From positions 1-7,711 of the forward strand of contig DAOUAI010000054.1 in NCBI GenBank assembly GCA_034433775.1: a stretch of DNA of 7,711 bases, written 5' to 3'. The DNA comes from CALJTV01 sp034433775 (lineage in GTDB: Bacteria; Chloroflexota; Dehalococcoidia; GIF9; UBA5629). Shown piece after piece: positions 1 through 6,508 of this stretch; the stretch's first letter is position 1, and every line of letters begins with the position of its first letter. The notes under the pieces are model-generated. The model did not search any database, was not told where the DNA came from, and saw only the letters and a list, made by a program, of their open reading frames with translations. A program made the position numbers and the translations under genes.

Positions 1-719
1 AGAAAAGGAGGTACGCCGGGAAGACGCAAAGCCGTGGGATGAAATTGGAAAAACTCCATGTCGGTTATTTCTGCCCCCGCGCTATATGCTAAGGATATAC
101 CATCTCCAGTAGCTACATCCGAATTTGTCGTGTACTTGAAGAGCCGTCCAGCGCCTCCGGTAGCCAAAATTACAAAAGAGCATCCGTACTCTTCAACTGA
201 ACTAGTGTGGCAATCGAGAGTTCGCACACCAGAAACTTTCCCATCATTCACCAGTATCTCTGTGGCAAGACAATGTTCCAACACTTTTATGGATGAGTTG
301 CGTACGCGCCTGCTCAAAGTAAACTCTATATGTTCACCGGTGGCGTCACCGCCTGCATGCAATATGCGAGAAACACTATGAGCAGCCTCCCTGGTAAGAG
401 CAATCTCACCATTAACGGTATCAAAAGGCACGCCAAAGCTTATCAGGTCAGCAATCCTGTCTGCTGCTTCGTTAACCAAAATGCGCACAGCCTCAGGATC
501 GCAAAGCCCATCGCCCGCATTTATAGTGTCTTGGTAGTGAAGCTCAGGGGAATCATTTTTTCCTATCGGGGCTGCAATCCCACCCTGTGCATGCCTGGTA
601 TTGCAGTCTTCCATACTGCCCTTTGTAATAATCAAAACGCTACCTATTTCCTTAGCTAGCAAAGCAGTGTAAAGCCCTGCAATTCCGCTGCCGATTATGA
701 TGAAGTCGTAAGAATTCAT
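1..719 (-). CDS. nadB: L-aspartate oxidase, N-terminal part (runs off left edge)
   Basis: Flavoenzyme that oxidises L-aspartate to iminoaspartate, the first step of de novo NAD synthesis; NadA then condenses the product to quinolinate. It is cytosolic. Translating the reverse strand from the ATG at 719 gives 239 open codons with no stop, so the 3' part (about 55% of a usual 520-540 residue protein) lies outside the window. Visible are the FAD Rossmann motif GSGIAG (residues 10-15), the flavin-binding AQGGIAA (44-50), the substrate-site stretch TREAAHS (109-115, Glu111 matching the catalytic-region Glu of E. coli NadB), HAGGDATG (121-128) and ATGGAGRLF (186-194). The HAGGDATG and TREAAHS blocks favour NadB over succinate dehydrogenase or fumarate reductase flavoproteins. 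An AGAAGG ribosome binding site lies 10 bases before the ATG. It follows miaB by 52 bases and is probably cotranscribed. In an anaerobe fumarate would be the likely electron acceptor (inference). Confidence 0.9.
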   Translation of the reverse strand, partial: MNSYDFIIIGSGIAGLYTALLAKEIGSVLIITKGSMEDCNTRHAQGGIAAPIGKNDSPELHYQDTINAGDGLCDPEAVRILVNEAADRIADLISFGVPFDTVNGEIALTREAAHSVSRILHAGGDATGEHIEFTLSRRVRNSSIKVLEHCLATEILVNDGKVSGVRTLDCHTSSVEEYGCSFVILATGGAGRLFKYTTNSDVATGDGISLAYSAGAEITDMEFFQFHPTALRLPGVPPF

Positions 720-771
720 TAACACAACGCCTTCTATTAATTAACCCCACGGCTAGTCAGACATAACGTAC

Positions 772-2052
772 TCAGCAAACCTGGTCTCCCTGTAAAGCCC
801 ACGGACTTGTTTTGGTAATGGTAACATGAACAAGCTGTCCTAAGCAATTGTCGCCGTATCTGAAAAAGGTAAGCTTATTTGTACGAGTCCTGCCAAACCA
901 TTTATCACCCTTCCTACCCTCAACAAGTACCTCCACGCTCTTTCCCTTCAGTCGTGCATTGATTTCGCCTGCTATTCGCATCTGGAGTATCTCGATTTTA
1001 TTCACACGTTCCTGTTTAACACTTGCCGTCACATTATCTACAAGTTCTCTTGCTGCCATAGTATCAGGACGTGGTGAATAAGCAGCAACATGGACGGTAT
1101 CAAACTTTATTTCTTCAAGCATAAGTAGCGTATGGTCAAACTGTTCTTCACTCTCGCCCGGGAAACCAACAATTACATCTGTGCTAATAGCAACCGCAGG
1201 AATGTAATAACGAATGGTGCTGACAAGCTCTCTATATTGCTCAACCGTATAGCCTCGTCTCATGGCTTTTAATATGTCATTATCGCCCGACTGTAACGGG
1301 AGGCTTATGTGTTCACACACCTTTTCGAGCGAAGCTACAGCTTTGATAAGGTGCTCGCTCATATCTTTAGGATGATTGGTCATAAACCTTATTCTTTTTA
1401 TTCCTTCGATTCTGTCCAGTTCACAAAGCAGTTTGGCAAGGTCTACCCCTTCAGAGAGGTCATGCCCATAAGAATTCACATTCTGTCCTAGTAAGACGAT
1501 CTCCTTTATTCCTTGCGATGCCAACGCCTTAGCCTCGTGAATAATTTCAATCGCTGGTCTACTCTTTTCTCTTCCTCGACGATAAGGGACAATACAATAC
1601 GAGCAGAAGTTATTACATCCTTGAATAATCGGTACAAAAGCACTCACTGAACCTTTTCTTGTTGGCAATACATCGACTGTCGCCTCGGGTTTAGAAGTTA
1701 AGTGATAACACTTATCTACCCAATCCGCCAGCGCCAGCAAGTCACCGGGACCAAAGAATCCGTCAACATATGGAAACAATTTCTCTAACTTTGCAATATC
1801 CGGTCCGACAAAACAACCGGTAACTAGTAATGTCAACTGTGGTTTACTGTTTTTAAGCCCTTTAGTGTACCCAAGCATACCAAGAACTTTGTCCTCAGCG
1901 TTTTGACGGACTACACAGGTGTTTAATACTACAACGTCAGCGACTTGGAGGCTCGGAGTCTGTTTCCAGCCGAGCGATTCCAAATAGCTGGCAATCCGTG
2001 CTGACTCAGCTTTGTTCATTTGACAGCCTATGGTCCAGAGATAATAGTACAT
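772..2052 (-). CDS. miaB: tRNA-2-methylthio-N6-dimethylallyladenosine synthase (MiaB)
   Basis: Radical SAM methylthiotransferase that converts i6A37 to ms2i6A37 in tRNAs reading UNN codons. From the ATG at 2052 it has 426 residues, usual for the family. The N-terminal UPF0004 domain has its three cluster cysteines at 10 (TIGCQMN), 46 (NTCVVRQNAE) and 80 (VTGCF). The radical SAM CxxxCxxC motif is at 146-153 (GCNNFCSYC), followed by IVPYRRGREKSR. LLGQNVNSYG (about 187-196) and HISLPLQSGD are typical of MiaB rather than RimO or MtaB. The last 65 or so residues form a TRAM RNA-binding domain (EVLVEG, GRTRTNK, GQLVHVTIT). Start choice is uncertain: an in-frame GTG at 2064 would add four residues, and neither start has a clear ribosome binding site. 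It lies 69 bases downstream of tRNA-Ser on the same strand with no terminator between, so readthrough from the tRNA promoter is plausible. nadB follows after 52 bases. Confidence 0.95.
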   Translation of the reverse strand: MYYYLWTIGCQMNKAESARIASYLESLGWKQTPSLQVADVVVLNTCVVRQNAEDKVLGMLGYTKGLKNSKPQLTLLVTGCFVGPDIAKLEKLFPYVDGFFGPGDLLALADWVDKCYHLTSKPEATVDVLPTRKGSVSAFVPIIQGCNNFCSYCIVPYRRGREKSRPAIEIIHEAKALASQGIKEIVLLGQNVNSYGHDLSEGVDLAKLLCELDRIEGIKRIRFMTNHPKDMSEHLIKAVASLEKVCEHISLPLQSGDNDILKAMRRGYTVEQYRELVSTIRYYIPAVAISTDVIVGFPGESEEQFDHTLLMLEEIKFDTVHVAAYSPRPDTMAARELVDNVTASVKQERVNKIEILQMRIAGEINARLKGKSVEVLVEGRKGDKWFGRTRTNKLTFFRYGDNCLGQLVHVTITKTSPWALQGDQVC

Positions 2053-2121
2053 AGTTATAAACACTGTTTACAGACAGCGATGAAAGGACTTGGCAGTATA
2101 AACTGAAGAATTATCATATAA

Positions 2122-2213
2122 TGGCGGAGGGAATGGGATTCGAACCCATGACCCCGATTTCTCGGGGTAACCGCTTAGCAGGCGGCCGCACTAGACCACT
2201 ATGCGATCCCTCC
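2122..2213 (-). tRNA. tRNA-Ser, anticodon GCU
   Basis: A complete serine tRNA folds on the minus strand. The acceptor stem GGAGGGA (2213-2207) pairs with TCCCTCC, followed by discriminator G (2125) and an encoded CCA (2124-2122). The anticodon stem GCCGC/GCGGT encloses the loop CTGCTAA, with anticodon GCT at 2179-2177, reading AGC and AGU. The long class II variable arm is a clean hairpin, CCCCGA-GAAA-TCGGGG, as expected for serine. The T arm is ATGGG-TTCGAAT-CCCAT. Because this tRNA reads ANN codons, its A37 would normally carry t6A, so it is not an expected substrate of the adjacent MiaB. Confidence 0.98.
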
Positions 2214-2237
2214 GTAATAAATACTCTTGCGAAATGA

Positions 2238-2266
2238 AATATAGCACAGCTCCCTAATCTCTTCAA
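2238..2266 (-). promoter_or_regulatory. Promoter of tRNA-Ser (and possibly miaB-nadB)
   Basis: On the minus strand a -35 box TTGAAG (2266-2261) is separated by exactly 17 bases from the -10 box TATATT (2243-2238). The -10 is extended by TGC directly upstream. Transcription should begin near 2231, about 18 bases before the mature tRNA 5' end. No other convincing promoter was found before miaB, so this one may also feed miaB and nadB (inference). Confidence 0.72.
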
Positions 2267-2336
2267 CTATACACTTATATATTCGTCTAACGTTGGAGTA
2301 GCATCTATTAGCAAGGCCGTCTTTCTCACAAGCAGG

Positions 2337-2364
2337 TTGCTCAGGTATTCAGATAGTGTATACT
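2337..2364 (+). promoter_or_regulatory. Promoter of ybeY, nearly leaderless
   Basis: TTGCTC (2337-2342) and TATACT (2359-2364) are spaced by 16 bases. Counting the last T of the -10 as position -7 puts the transcription start at 2371, only four bases before the ybeY ATG at 2375. No ribosome binding site could fit in such a leader, and none is visible. The promoter diverges from the tRNA-Ser promoter within the same 160-base intergenic region. Confidence 0.6.
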
Positions 2365-2374
2365 ATAAAAAGTT

Positions 2375-2860
2375 ATGGACACCAACAATATACATATCCA
2401 TACCATTGTAAGTAGGAAATTCCGTAAGTACGTAAAGGATGGCTGGTTAAAAGCAGTAATGCTAAAAACTGTAGAGCTGGCATGTCCTGATACGCCGGTC
2501 GAGGTAGGGATAGTTATTACAGGTGATAGGACAATTCAGAGACTAAACAGGCTGTATCGGGGTAAAAATGAACCTACAGATGTTCTGGCTTTTCATATGT
2601 CCTCACAAACAAAAAACTTACCGAAGATACCATTTGTACTTCCTCCAGATGGCGTGCACCATCTAGGTGAAGTGATAATCTCTTATCCGCAAGTAGAACG
2701 CCAGTCTCAAGCATGTAAGCAGACAGTAACACAGGAACTAAAACTACTCATTGTACACGGGGTTCTCCATCTTCTCGGTTATGAACATGAAACGCCTGAT
2801 GATAGAAGGCATATGAGAAAGAAAGAGCGGGAAATTCTTGCTAAATTGAGTTGTTTTTGA
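2375..2860 (+). CDS. ybeY: Endoribonuclease YbeY (rRNA maturation factor)
   Basis: Zinc-dependent endoribonuclease that matures the 3' end of 16S rRNA and takes part in 70S ribosome quality control; cytosolic. At 161 residues it has normal family length. The signature metal site H-x3-H-x5-H is intact at His128, His132 and His138 (HGVLHLLGYEH). The conserved segments LYRGKNEPTDVLAF (60-73, including the conserved Arg62) and GEVIIS (98-103) are present. Residues 76-95 form a somewhat long, Pro-rich loop between these blocks. The ATG at 2375 is chosen because family homology begins almost at once; the next in-frame ATG (codon 29) would remove the first strand and helix. There is no visible ribosome binding site, which fits the near-leaderless promoter just upstream. 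A hydrolase gene follows after 12 bases. miaB, often a neighbour of ybeY in bacteria (for example miaB-ybeZ-ybeY in E. coli), lies divergently on the other side of the tRNA. Confidence 0.94.
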   Translation: MDTNNIHIHTIVSRKFRKYVKDGWLKAVMLKTVELACPDTPVEVGIVITGDRTIQRLNRLYRGKNEPTDVLAFHMSSQTKNLPKIPFVLPPDGVHHLGEVIISYPQVERQSQACKQTVTQELKLLIVHGVLHLLGYEHETPDDRRHMRKKEREILAKLSCF

Positions 2861-2872
2861 GAATTTGAGAAA

Positions 2873-3559
2873 ATGCAGCCCTTCCGTATATGGAGCGACA
2901 TTTATATTGTTGGCAGTTCAGCAATATCCCACCCACTTGATTGTTGCGTATACTTGATAGATGCCGGAGGACTGATCCTTATCGATGCCGGCATAGGCAA
3001 CAGCTTTCCACTTTTAACAAACAATATCCGTAGATTAGGGCTCATTCCAGAGAATCTAACTTTCATAATTGCGACTCATCGCCATATTGACCACGTGGGT
3101 GGTCTGGCAAAATTCAAACAGGTTTATAATGTCAAAATAATAGCCCATGAGCTTGATGCCGACGCTATCGAGTCAGGCAAAGGAGTAGGCGCCGAATTTT
3201 ACGGAATCAAATACCATCCATGCACTATCGATATACGATTAACCGAGAATGAAACTGAATTACATCTCGAAAAACACACACTAAAAATACTGCATATCCC
3301 TGGACATACTTCTGGAAGCCTCGCCATTTACTTAGATATTGACGGTAAAAGAGTGCTCTTCGGGCAGGATATACATGGACCATACGAAACTGTATTTGGT
3401 GGGGACATTCGTCAGGCTATTATATCTCTCAAAAAGCTGCTTCAGTTAAATGCTGACATCCTGTGCGAAGGACACTATGGCATTTGTCAGCCAGCTACAG
3501 AGGTAAGCCAGTATATAAAGGACTACCTTAATTTATTGGAAAGAAAAACCTCCAGGTAG
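2873..3559 (+). CDS. MBL-fold metallo-hydrolase (glyoxalase II-like), substrate unknown
   Basis: A 228-residue metallo-beta-lactamase-fold protein with a complete set of dinuclear metal ligands: HxHxDH at 69-74 (THRHIDHVGG), His145 in IPGHTSGSL, Asp166 in FGQDIHGP and His201 in CEGHYG. The fold begins at once (strands around residues 9-40, ending LILIDAGIG), with no signal peptide, so it is cytosolic. Length and motif layout match the broad glyoxalase II-like group of thioesterases, lactonases and similar enzymes. There is no beta-CASP domain, so it is unlikely to be an RNase J-type nuclease. The substrate cannot be told from sequence. It starts 12 bases after the ybeY stop with only a weak GAGAA ahead of the ATG, so translational coupling in a two-gene operon with ybeY is likely. 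Confidence 0.88.
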   Translation: MQPFRIWSDIYIVGSSAISHPLDCCVYLIDAGGLILIDAGIGNSFPLLTNNIRRLGLIPENLTFIIATHRHIDHVGGLAKFKQVYNVKIIAHELDADAIESGKGVGAEFYGIKYHPCTIDIRLTENETELHLEKHTLKILHIPGHTSGSLAIYLDIDGKRVLFGQDIHGPYETVFGGDIRQAIISLKKLLQLNADILCEGHYGICQPATEVSQYIKDYLNLLERKTSR

Positions 3560-3571
3560 CAAAACTCTTGT

Positions 3572-4186
3572 TCATAGACGTAGTTTTCTTTGCTTGGTAC
3601 GGCATTTCTCAGCAGTAATTATGGACACAATTTCAGAGACAGCAATATCCAGCTTGTCTTTCTGGCTCACAACTACGTAATCGAAAAGAGACAGCTTGTC
3701 CATTTCTTCTTGTGCCTTACTCAATCTCAAACTTAACTCGCTATCAGATAGCCCTTGCCTTTGCATCAAGCGGTTTGCCAGTTCCTCAATCGATGGCGGT
3801 AAAAGAAAAATAAATACAGCCTCTGGCAGAATTTGTTTAATGGTTGCTGCACCTTGAACATCTACCTTTAAGATGACGTCTTTCCTTTGTCCCAGCCCTT
3901 CACGAAGTTCTCGCTTGGGTACGCCATAGTAATTCCCATAGACTTTTGCCCATTCAATAAGTTCCCCTTTGTCCACCATCTGTCGAAACTCGCTTTCAGA
4001 TACAAAATGATAGTCAGCACCGTCTTTCTCTTCTCTCCGCTTGGGACGCGTGGTCACAGTCACTGCGTAATAAAATGGTAGATTGCGTTTCTTCATCTCG
4101 GAGAGCACGGCATCTTTGCCCACACCAGAGGGACCGGAAATGACAATAAGTAATGGAGAGGAGGATGCAAAATTCAATTTATTCAA
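3572..4186 (-). CDS. gmk: Guanylate kinase
   Basis: Phosphorylates GMP to GDP with ATP, in purine nucleotide metabolism; cytosolic. Its 204 residues match the usual length. The P-loop GPSGVGK is at 18-24, followed by Asp25-Ala26. The GMP-binding region is clear: VTTRPKR (44-50), DGADYHF (55-61), and LIEWAKVYGNYYG (77-89). DVQG (109-112) and FIFLLPPS (125-132) complete the core. The start must be a TTG: the codon immediately upstream in frame is a stop (TAA) and the first ATG is codon 31, past the P-loop. A GGGGA lies nine bases before the TTG. It is the third gene of the minus-strand tyrA-aroA-gmk cluster, 50 bases after the aroA stop, with a small hairpin in the gap. Its stop faces that of the hydrolase gene across 12 bases. 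Confidence 0.95.
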   Translation of the reverse strand: MNKLNFASSSPLLIVISGPSGVGKDAVLSEMKKRNLPFYYAVTVTTRPKRREEKDGADYHFVSESEFRQMVDKGELIEWAKVYGNYYGVPKRELREGLGQRKDVILKVDVQGAATIKQILPEAVFIFLLPPSIEELANRLMQRQGLSDSELSLRLSKAQEEMDKLSLFDYVVVSQKDKLDIAVSEIVSIITAEKCRTKQRKLRL

Positions 4187-4215
4187 TTAAGTATTTCCCC
4201 ATCCATAAAGTGACT

Positions 4216-4234
4216 TTCCTCTTGGACAGAGGAA
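4216..4234 (-). other. Hairpin between aroA stop and gmk start
   Basis: TTCCTCT and AGAGGAA form a perfect 7-bp stem with a 5-base loop, two bases after the aroA stop codon in the direction of transcription. No T-run follows on either strand, so it does not look like an intrinsic terminator. It may affect mRNA stability or separate translation of gmk from aroA (inference). Confidence 0.45.
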
Positions 4235-4236
4235 CT

Positions 4237-5556
4237 CTATTCCGGTGGCATAGAAATATTCTCTAATTCCTCCCAGAATCCAGGATAAGATATTTCAGTT
4301 ACTTCTGCATTATGAATGACTACTCCTCCCTTAGCTACCAGCCCAGCGACTGCTAAGGTCATTGCTAAACGATGATCAGCATGGCTCTTTACCTCTGTTC
4401 CAGTGAGTAGACCTCCTCCATGAATGACCATCCCGTCAGGCAATTCATCGATCCTAGCACCAAGTCGAGAAAGCTCTTTAACTGTCGTAGTAATCCGGTC
4501 AGACTCCTTGGTTCTCAGCTCGGAAGCATCTCGGATAACTGTAGTCCCACGAGCTATGCAGCCAGCTAATGCCAGTAATGGTATTTCATCCATTAATCGC
4601 GGTACTATTTCGCCACTAATTTCTATCCCTCTAAGCTGACTTGACTCTACAACTAGGTCAGCAACAGGTTCATTGCTTTCAAGGTGCTCATTTTCAAGTT
4701 TTATTCTAGCACCCATGGCTGTCAGCACATCTAAAATTCCTGTGCGCAGTGGGTTGATTCCACAACCTTTAATCTTGATCCTAGCATTGGAATGGATAAT
4801 CCCGGCAACTATCCAGTAAGCTGCTGAACTGATATCGCCGGGAACAGTAATATCTATCGCATTTAATGGGGATATAAGGGGTGCCAAATGAATACGCTTA
4901 CTGTCGAATCTAATTCTGGCACCCATCAGTTCCAGCAGGCGCTCAGTATGGTCACGAGAAGGCAATGGTTGCTCAACAACAGTATCATCGTCAGCGAAAA
5001 GACCAGCTAGCAGAATTGCAGACTTGACTTGAGCACTTGGTATCGGGAGCTTGTATTCTATACCATGTAGTTTTGCACCCCTGATAACTAGAGGTGCAAA
5101 AGAATCTCCCCCACGCCCATAAATCTCAGCTCCCATAAGACGGAGTGGCTGGATAACACGTTTCATAGGACGGGAGCGTAAAGAGGAGTCCCCTGAGACT
5201 ATTGAAAGGAAAGGCTGGGTAGCAAGCACTCCACTAAGGAGCCGCATCGTAGTAGCACTATTCCCTGCATCAAGAACGTTCGCCGGTTCGATAAAATGCG
5301 AGCCGCCACAGCCATAAATAAATGCCGTTAAGGCAGCAGCACGCTCCCACTTCATTTTTACACCCAGAGCCTTCAGACAATTGGCAGTTGAACGACAATC
5401 CTTGCCTGCCGAAAGATTAGCGACCTTACTAACGCCCTGCGCGAGGCTCCCCAGAATAAGTGCCCGATGCGATATGGACTTGTCCCCGGGTACATTGATC
5501 TCCCCAATCAATTGTTTAGGTTTAACTACCTTTCTGAGCCGTACTCCCTTAGCCAT
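4237..5556 (-). CDS. aroA: 3-phosphoshikimate 1-carboxyvinyltransferase (EPSP synthase)
   Basis: Joins phosphoenolpyruvate to shikimate-3-phosphate in the sixth step of the shikimate pathway; cytosolic. The 439 residues form the usual two-domain protein. Active-site blocks: PGDKSISHR (23-31, Lys26 and Arg31), GNSATTMRLL (98-107), RSRPM (127-131), PSAQVKSA (173-180), catalytic Asp323 in MDEIPLLAL, RTKESDR (348-354) and DHR (394-396). At the position of E. coli Gly96 there is Ala101, as in the glyphosate-insensitive CP4 enzyme, and the region of E. coli Lys411 reads TEISYPGF with no obvious lysine, both pointing to the class II type (alignment by eye). The ATG at 5556 lies inside the 3' end of tyrA, a 31-base overlap; a GAGG ten bases upstream supports it. 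The only nearby alternative, a TTG at 5511, has no ribosome binding site. The overlap implies coupled translation with tyrA. Confidence 0.97.
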   Translation of the reverse strand: MAKGVRLRKVVKPKQLIGEINVPGDKSISHRALILGSLAQGVSKVANLSAGKDCRSTANCLKALGVKMKWERAAALTAFIYGCGGSHFIEPANVLDAGNSATTMRLLSGVLATQPFLSIVSGDSSLRSRPMKRVIQPLRLMGAEIYGRGGDSFAPLVIRGAKLHGIEYKLPIPSAQVKSAILLAGLFADDDTVVEQPLPSRDHTERLLELMGARIRFDSKRIHLAPLISPLNAIDITVPGDISSAAYWIVAGIIHSNARIKIKGCGINPLRTGILDVLTAMGARIKLENEHLESNEPVADLVVESSQLRGIEISGEIVPRLMDEIPLLALAGCIARGTTVIRDASELRTKESDRITTTVKELSRLGARIDELPDGMVIHGGGLLTGTEVKSHADHRLAMTLAVAGLVAKGGVVIHNAEVTEISYPGFWEELENISMPPE

Positions 5557-6392
5557 CTCCGTCTTGCCTCTTTTGCCAGCGCCAATACATTTCCAATACT
5601 AGTATCGCTCTCAGAAACCATCCTACGCAGTCTTTGTAGCTCAGTAATTAGCGTGTCGACCCAGGTTACAATGGCCTCTTTGTTTGTGAAACAGACATGA
5701 GCATGCATTTCAGGACTTCCTGAAGCCAAACGAGTGGCATCTCGATAGCCACTGGCTGCTAACTTGGACATCTTATCCCAGACAGGGCTTTGCGTTGTTG
5801 CCAGCACCAGCGCCACCGATAGCAGCAAAGGTAAATGGCTTATGCCAGCCACTAAGTTGTCATGTTCTCCAGGGCTTATGATAAATGGAACAGCACCAAT
5901 GGCAGTCACCATATCTTCAAGTGCGTGCATTGCTTCCTGTGCAGTCTCTTCACCTAGTGTAAGACAATAAACGCGTCCCCGAAACAACTCTGCTTCAGCG
6001 GCCTCTATCCCAGAGGTTTCTTTACCTGCCATCGGATGTCCACCAATAAAGCTGATGTTCGGGGATAAGAACTCCTTCGCCCACTGCATAACTTGTAACT
6101 TTGTACTGCCTGTATCCGTCACTATAGCCTTATGACTGACTACTGGAGATATCTGAATAAAGACCTCTCGGATAGTAAGAATTGGTGTGGCTATAATAAT
6201 CATATCAGCCCCTGAGACCGCCTTTTGCAAGTCCATCTCCACAGCATCTACAGCCCCTAGCCTAAGTGCTGTGGCAGCTACTTCTTGCCGTCGTGCACAA
6301 CCGATTATTTCGGCATCTCGCCATCTGGACTTTTTCAAAGCGAGCCCCAGCGAGCCACCGATCAACCCTAAACCAACAATGGCAATACGCAC
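5526..6392 (-). CDS. tyrA: Prephenate/arogenate dehydrogenase (TyrA), no ACT domain
   Basis: Oxidatively decarboxylates prephenate (or arogenate) on the way to tyrosine; cytosolic. From the GTG at 6392 it has 288 residues. The dinucleotide-binding motif GLGLIGGS is at 7-14, followed by TDTGSTK (92-98), GGHPMAGKETSG (117-128, His119), ISHLP (184-188, His186) and SGYRDATRLASGSPEMH (214-230), all typical of TyrA. After strand 2 the sequence is GCARRQE, without the acidic residue of NAD-specific enzymes, which hints at NADP use. It ends without a C-terminal ACT domain, so tyrosine feedback would have to act differently, if at all. Start: in-frame TTG (6431) and ATG (6413) exist, but both lie upstream of the transcription start predicted from a TGC-extended TATAAT at 6399-6407; GTG 6392 coincides with that start and begins right at the first beta strand. 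aroA overlaps its 3' end by 31 bases. Confidence 0.93.
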   Translation of the reverse strand: MRIAIVGLGLIGGSLGLALKKSRWRDAEIIGCARRQEVAATALRLGAVDAVEMDLQKAVSGADMIIIATPILTIREVFIQISPVVSHKAIVTDTGSTKLQVMQWAKEFLSPNISFIGGHPMAGKETSGIEAAEAELFRGRVYCLTLGEETAQEAMHALEDMVTAIGAVPFIISPGEHDNLVAGISHLPLLLSVALVLATTQSPVWDKMSKLAASGYRDATRLASGSPEMHAHVCFTNKEAIVTWVDTLITELQRLRRMVSESDTSIGNVLALAKEARRRWLREYGSER

Positions 6393-6398
6393 TGCATT

Positions 6399-6426
6399 AT
6401 TATAGCATAGCATTAGACCTACTGAA
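6399..6426 (-). promoter_or_regulatory. Promoter of tyrA-aroA-gmk, leaderless
   Basis: The minus strand has a perfect extended -10, TGC-TATAAT (6407-6399). A weak -35, TTCAGT (6426-6421), lies 16 bases further up. With the last T as position -7, transcription starts at 6392, exactly the first base of the GTG that begins the TyrA fold. The mRNA would therefore have no 5' leader. Confidence 0.62.
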
Positions 6427-6508
6427 TTCAATTTTTCTAATTTCTAACCAATTCAACAATTTTTGTTCACTCCGTTTAAAACAATCAACCAAATGGCATA
6501 TCCGAACA

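Noticed and set aside
58..659. Two overlapping plus-strand open frames at 58-381 and 330-659.
   Set aside because: They are antisense to nadB, whose minus-strand frame is open throughout and full of FAD-binding motifs.
2053..2121. A possible separate miaB promoter (TATACT at 2095-2100 on the minus strand).
   Set aside because: No -35 at a suitable distance was found; readthrough from the tRNA promoter is simpler.
6455..6467. Inverted repeat AACAA-TTT-TTGTT between the divergent tyrA and riboswitch promoters, a possible operator.
   Set aside because: Only five AT-rich base pairs, as expected by chance here, and no second copy was seen.
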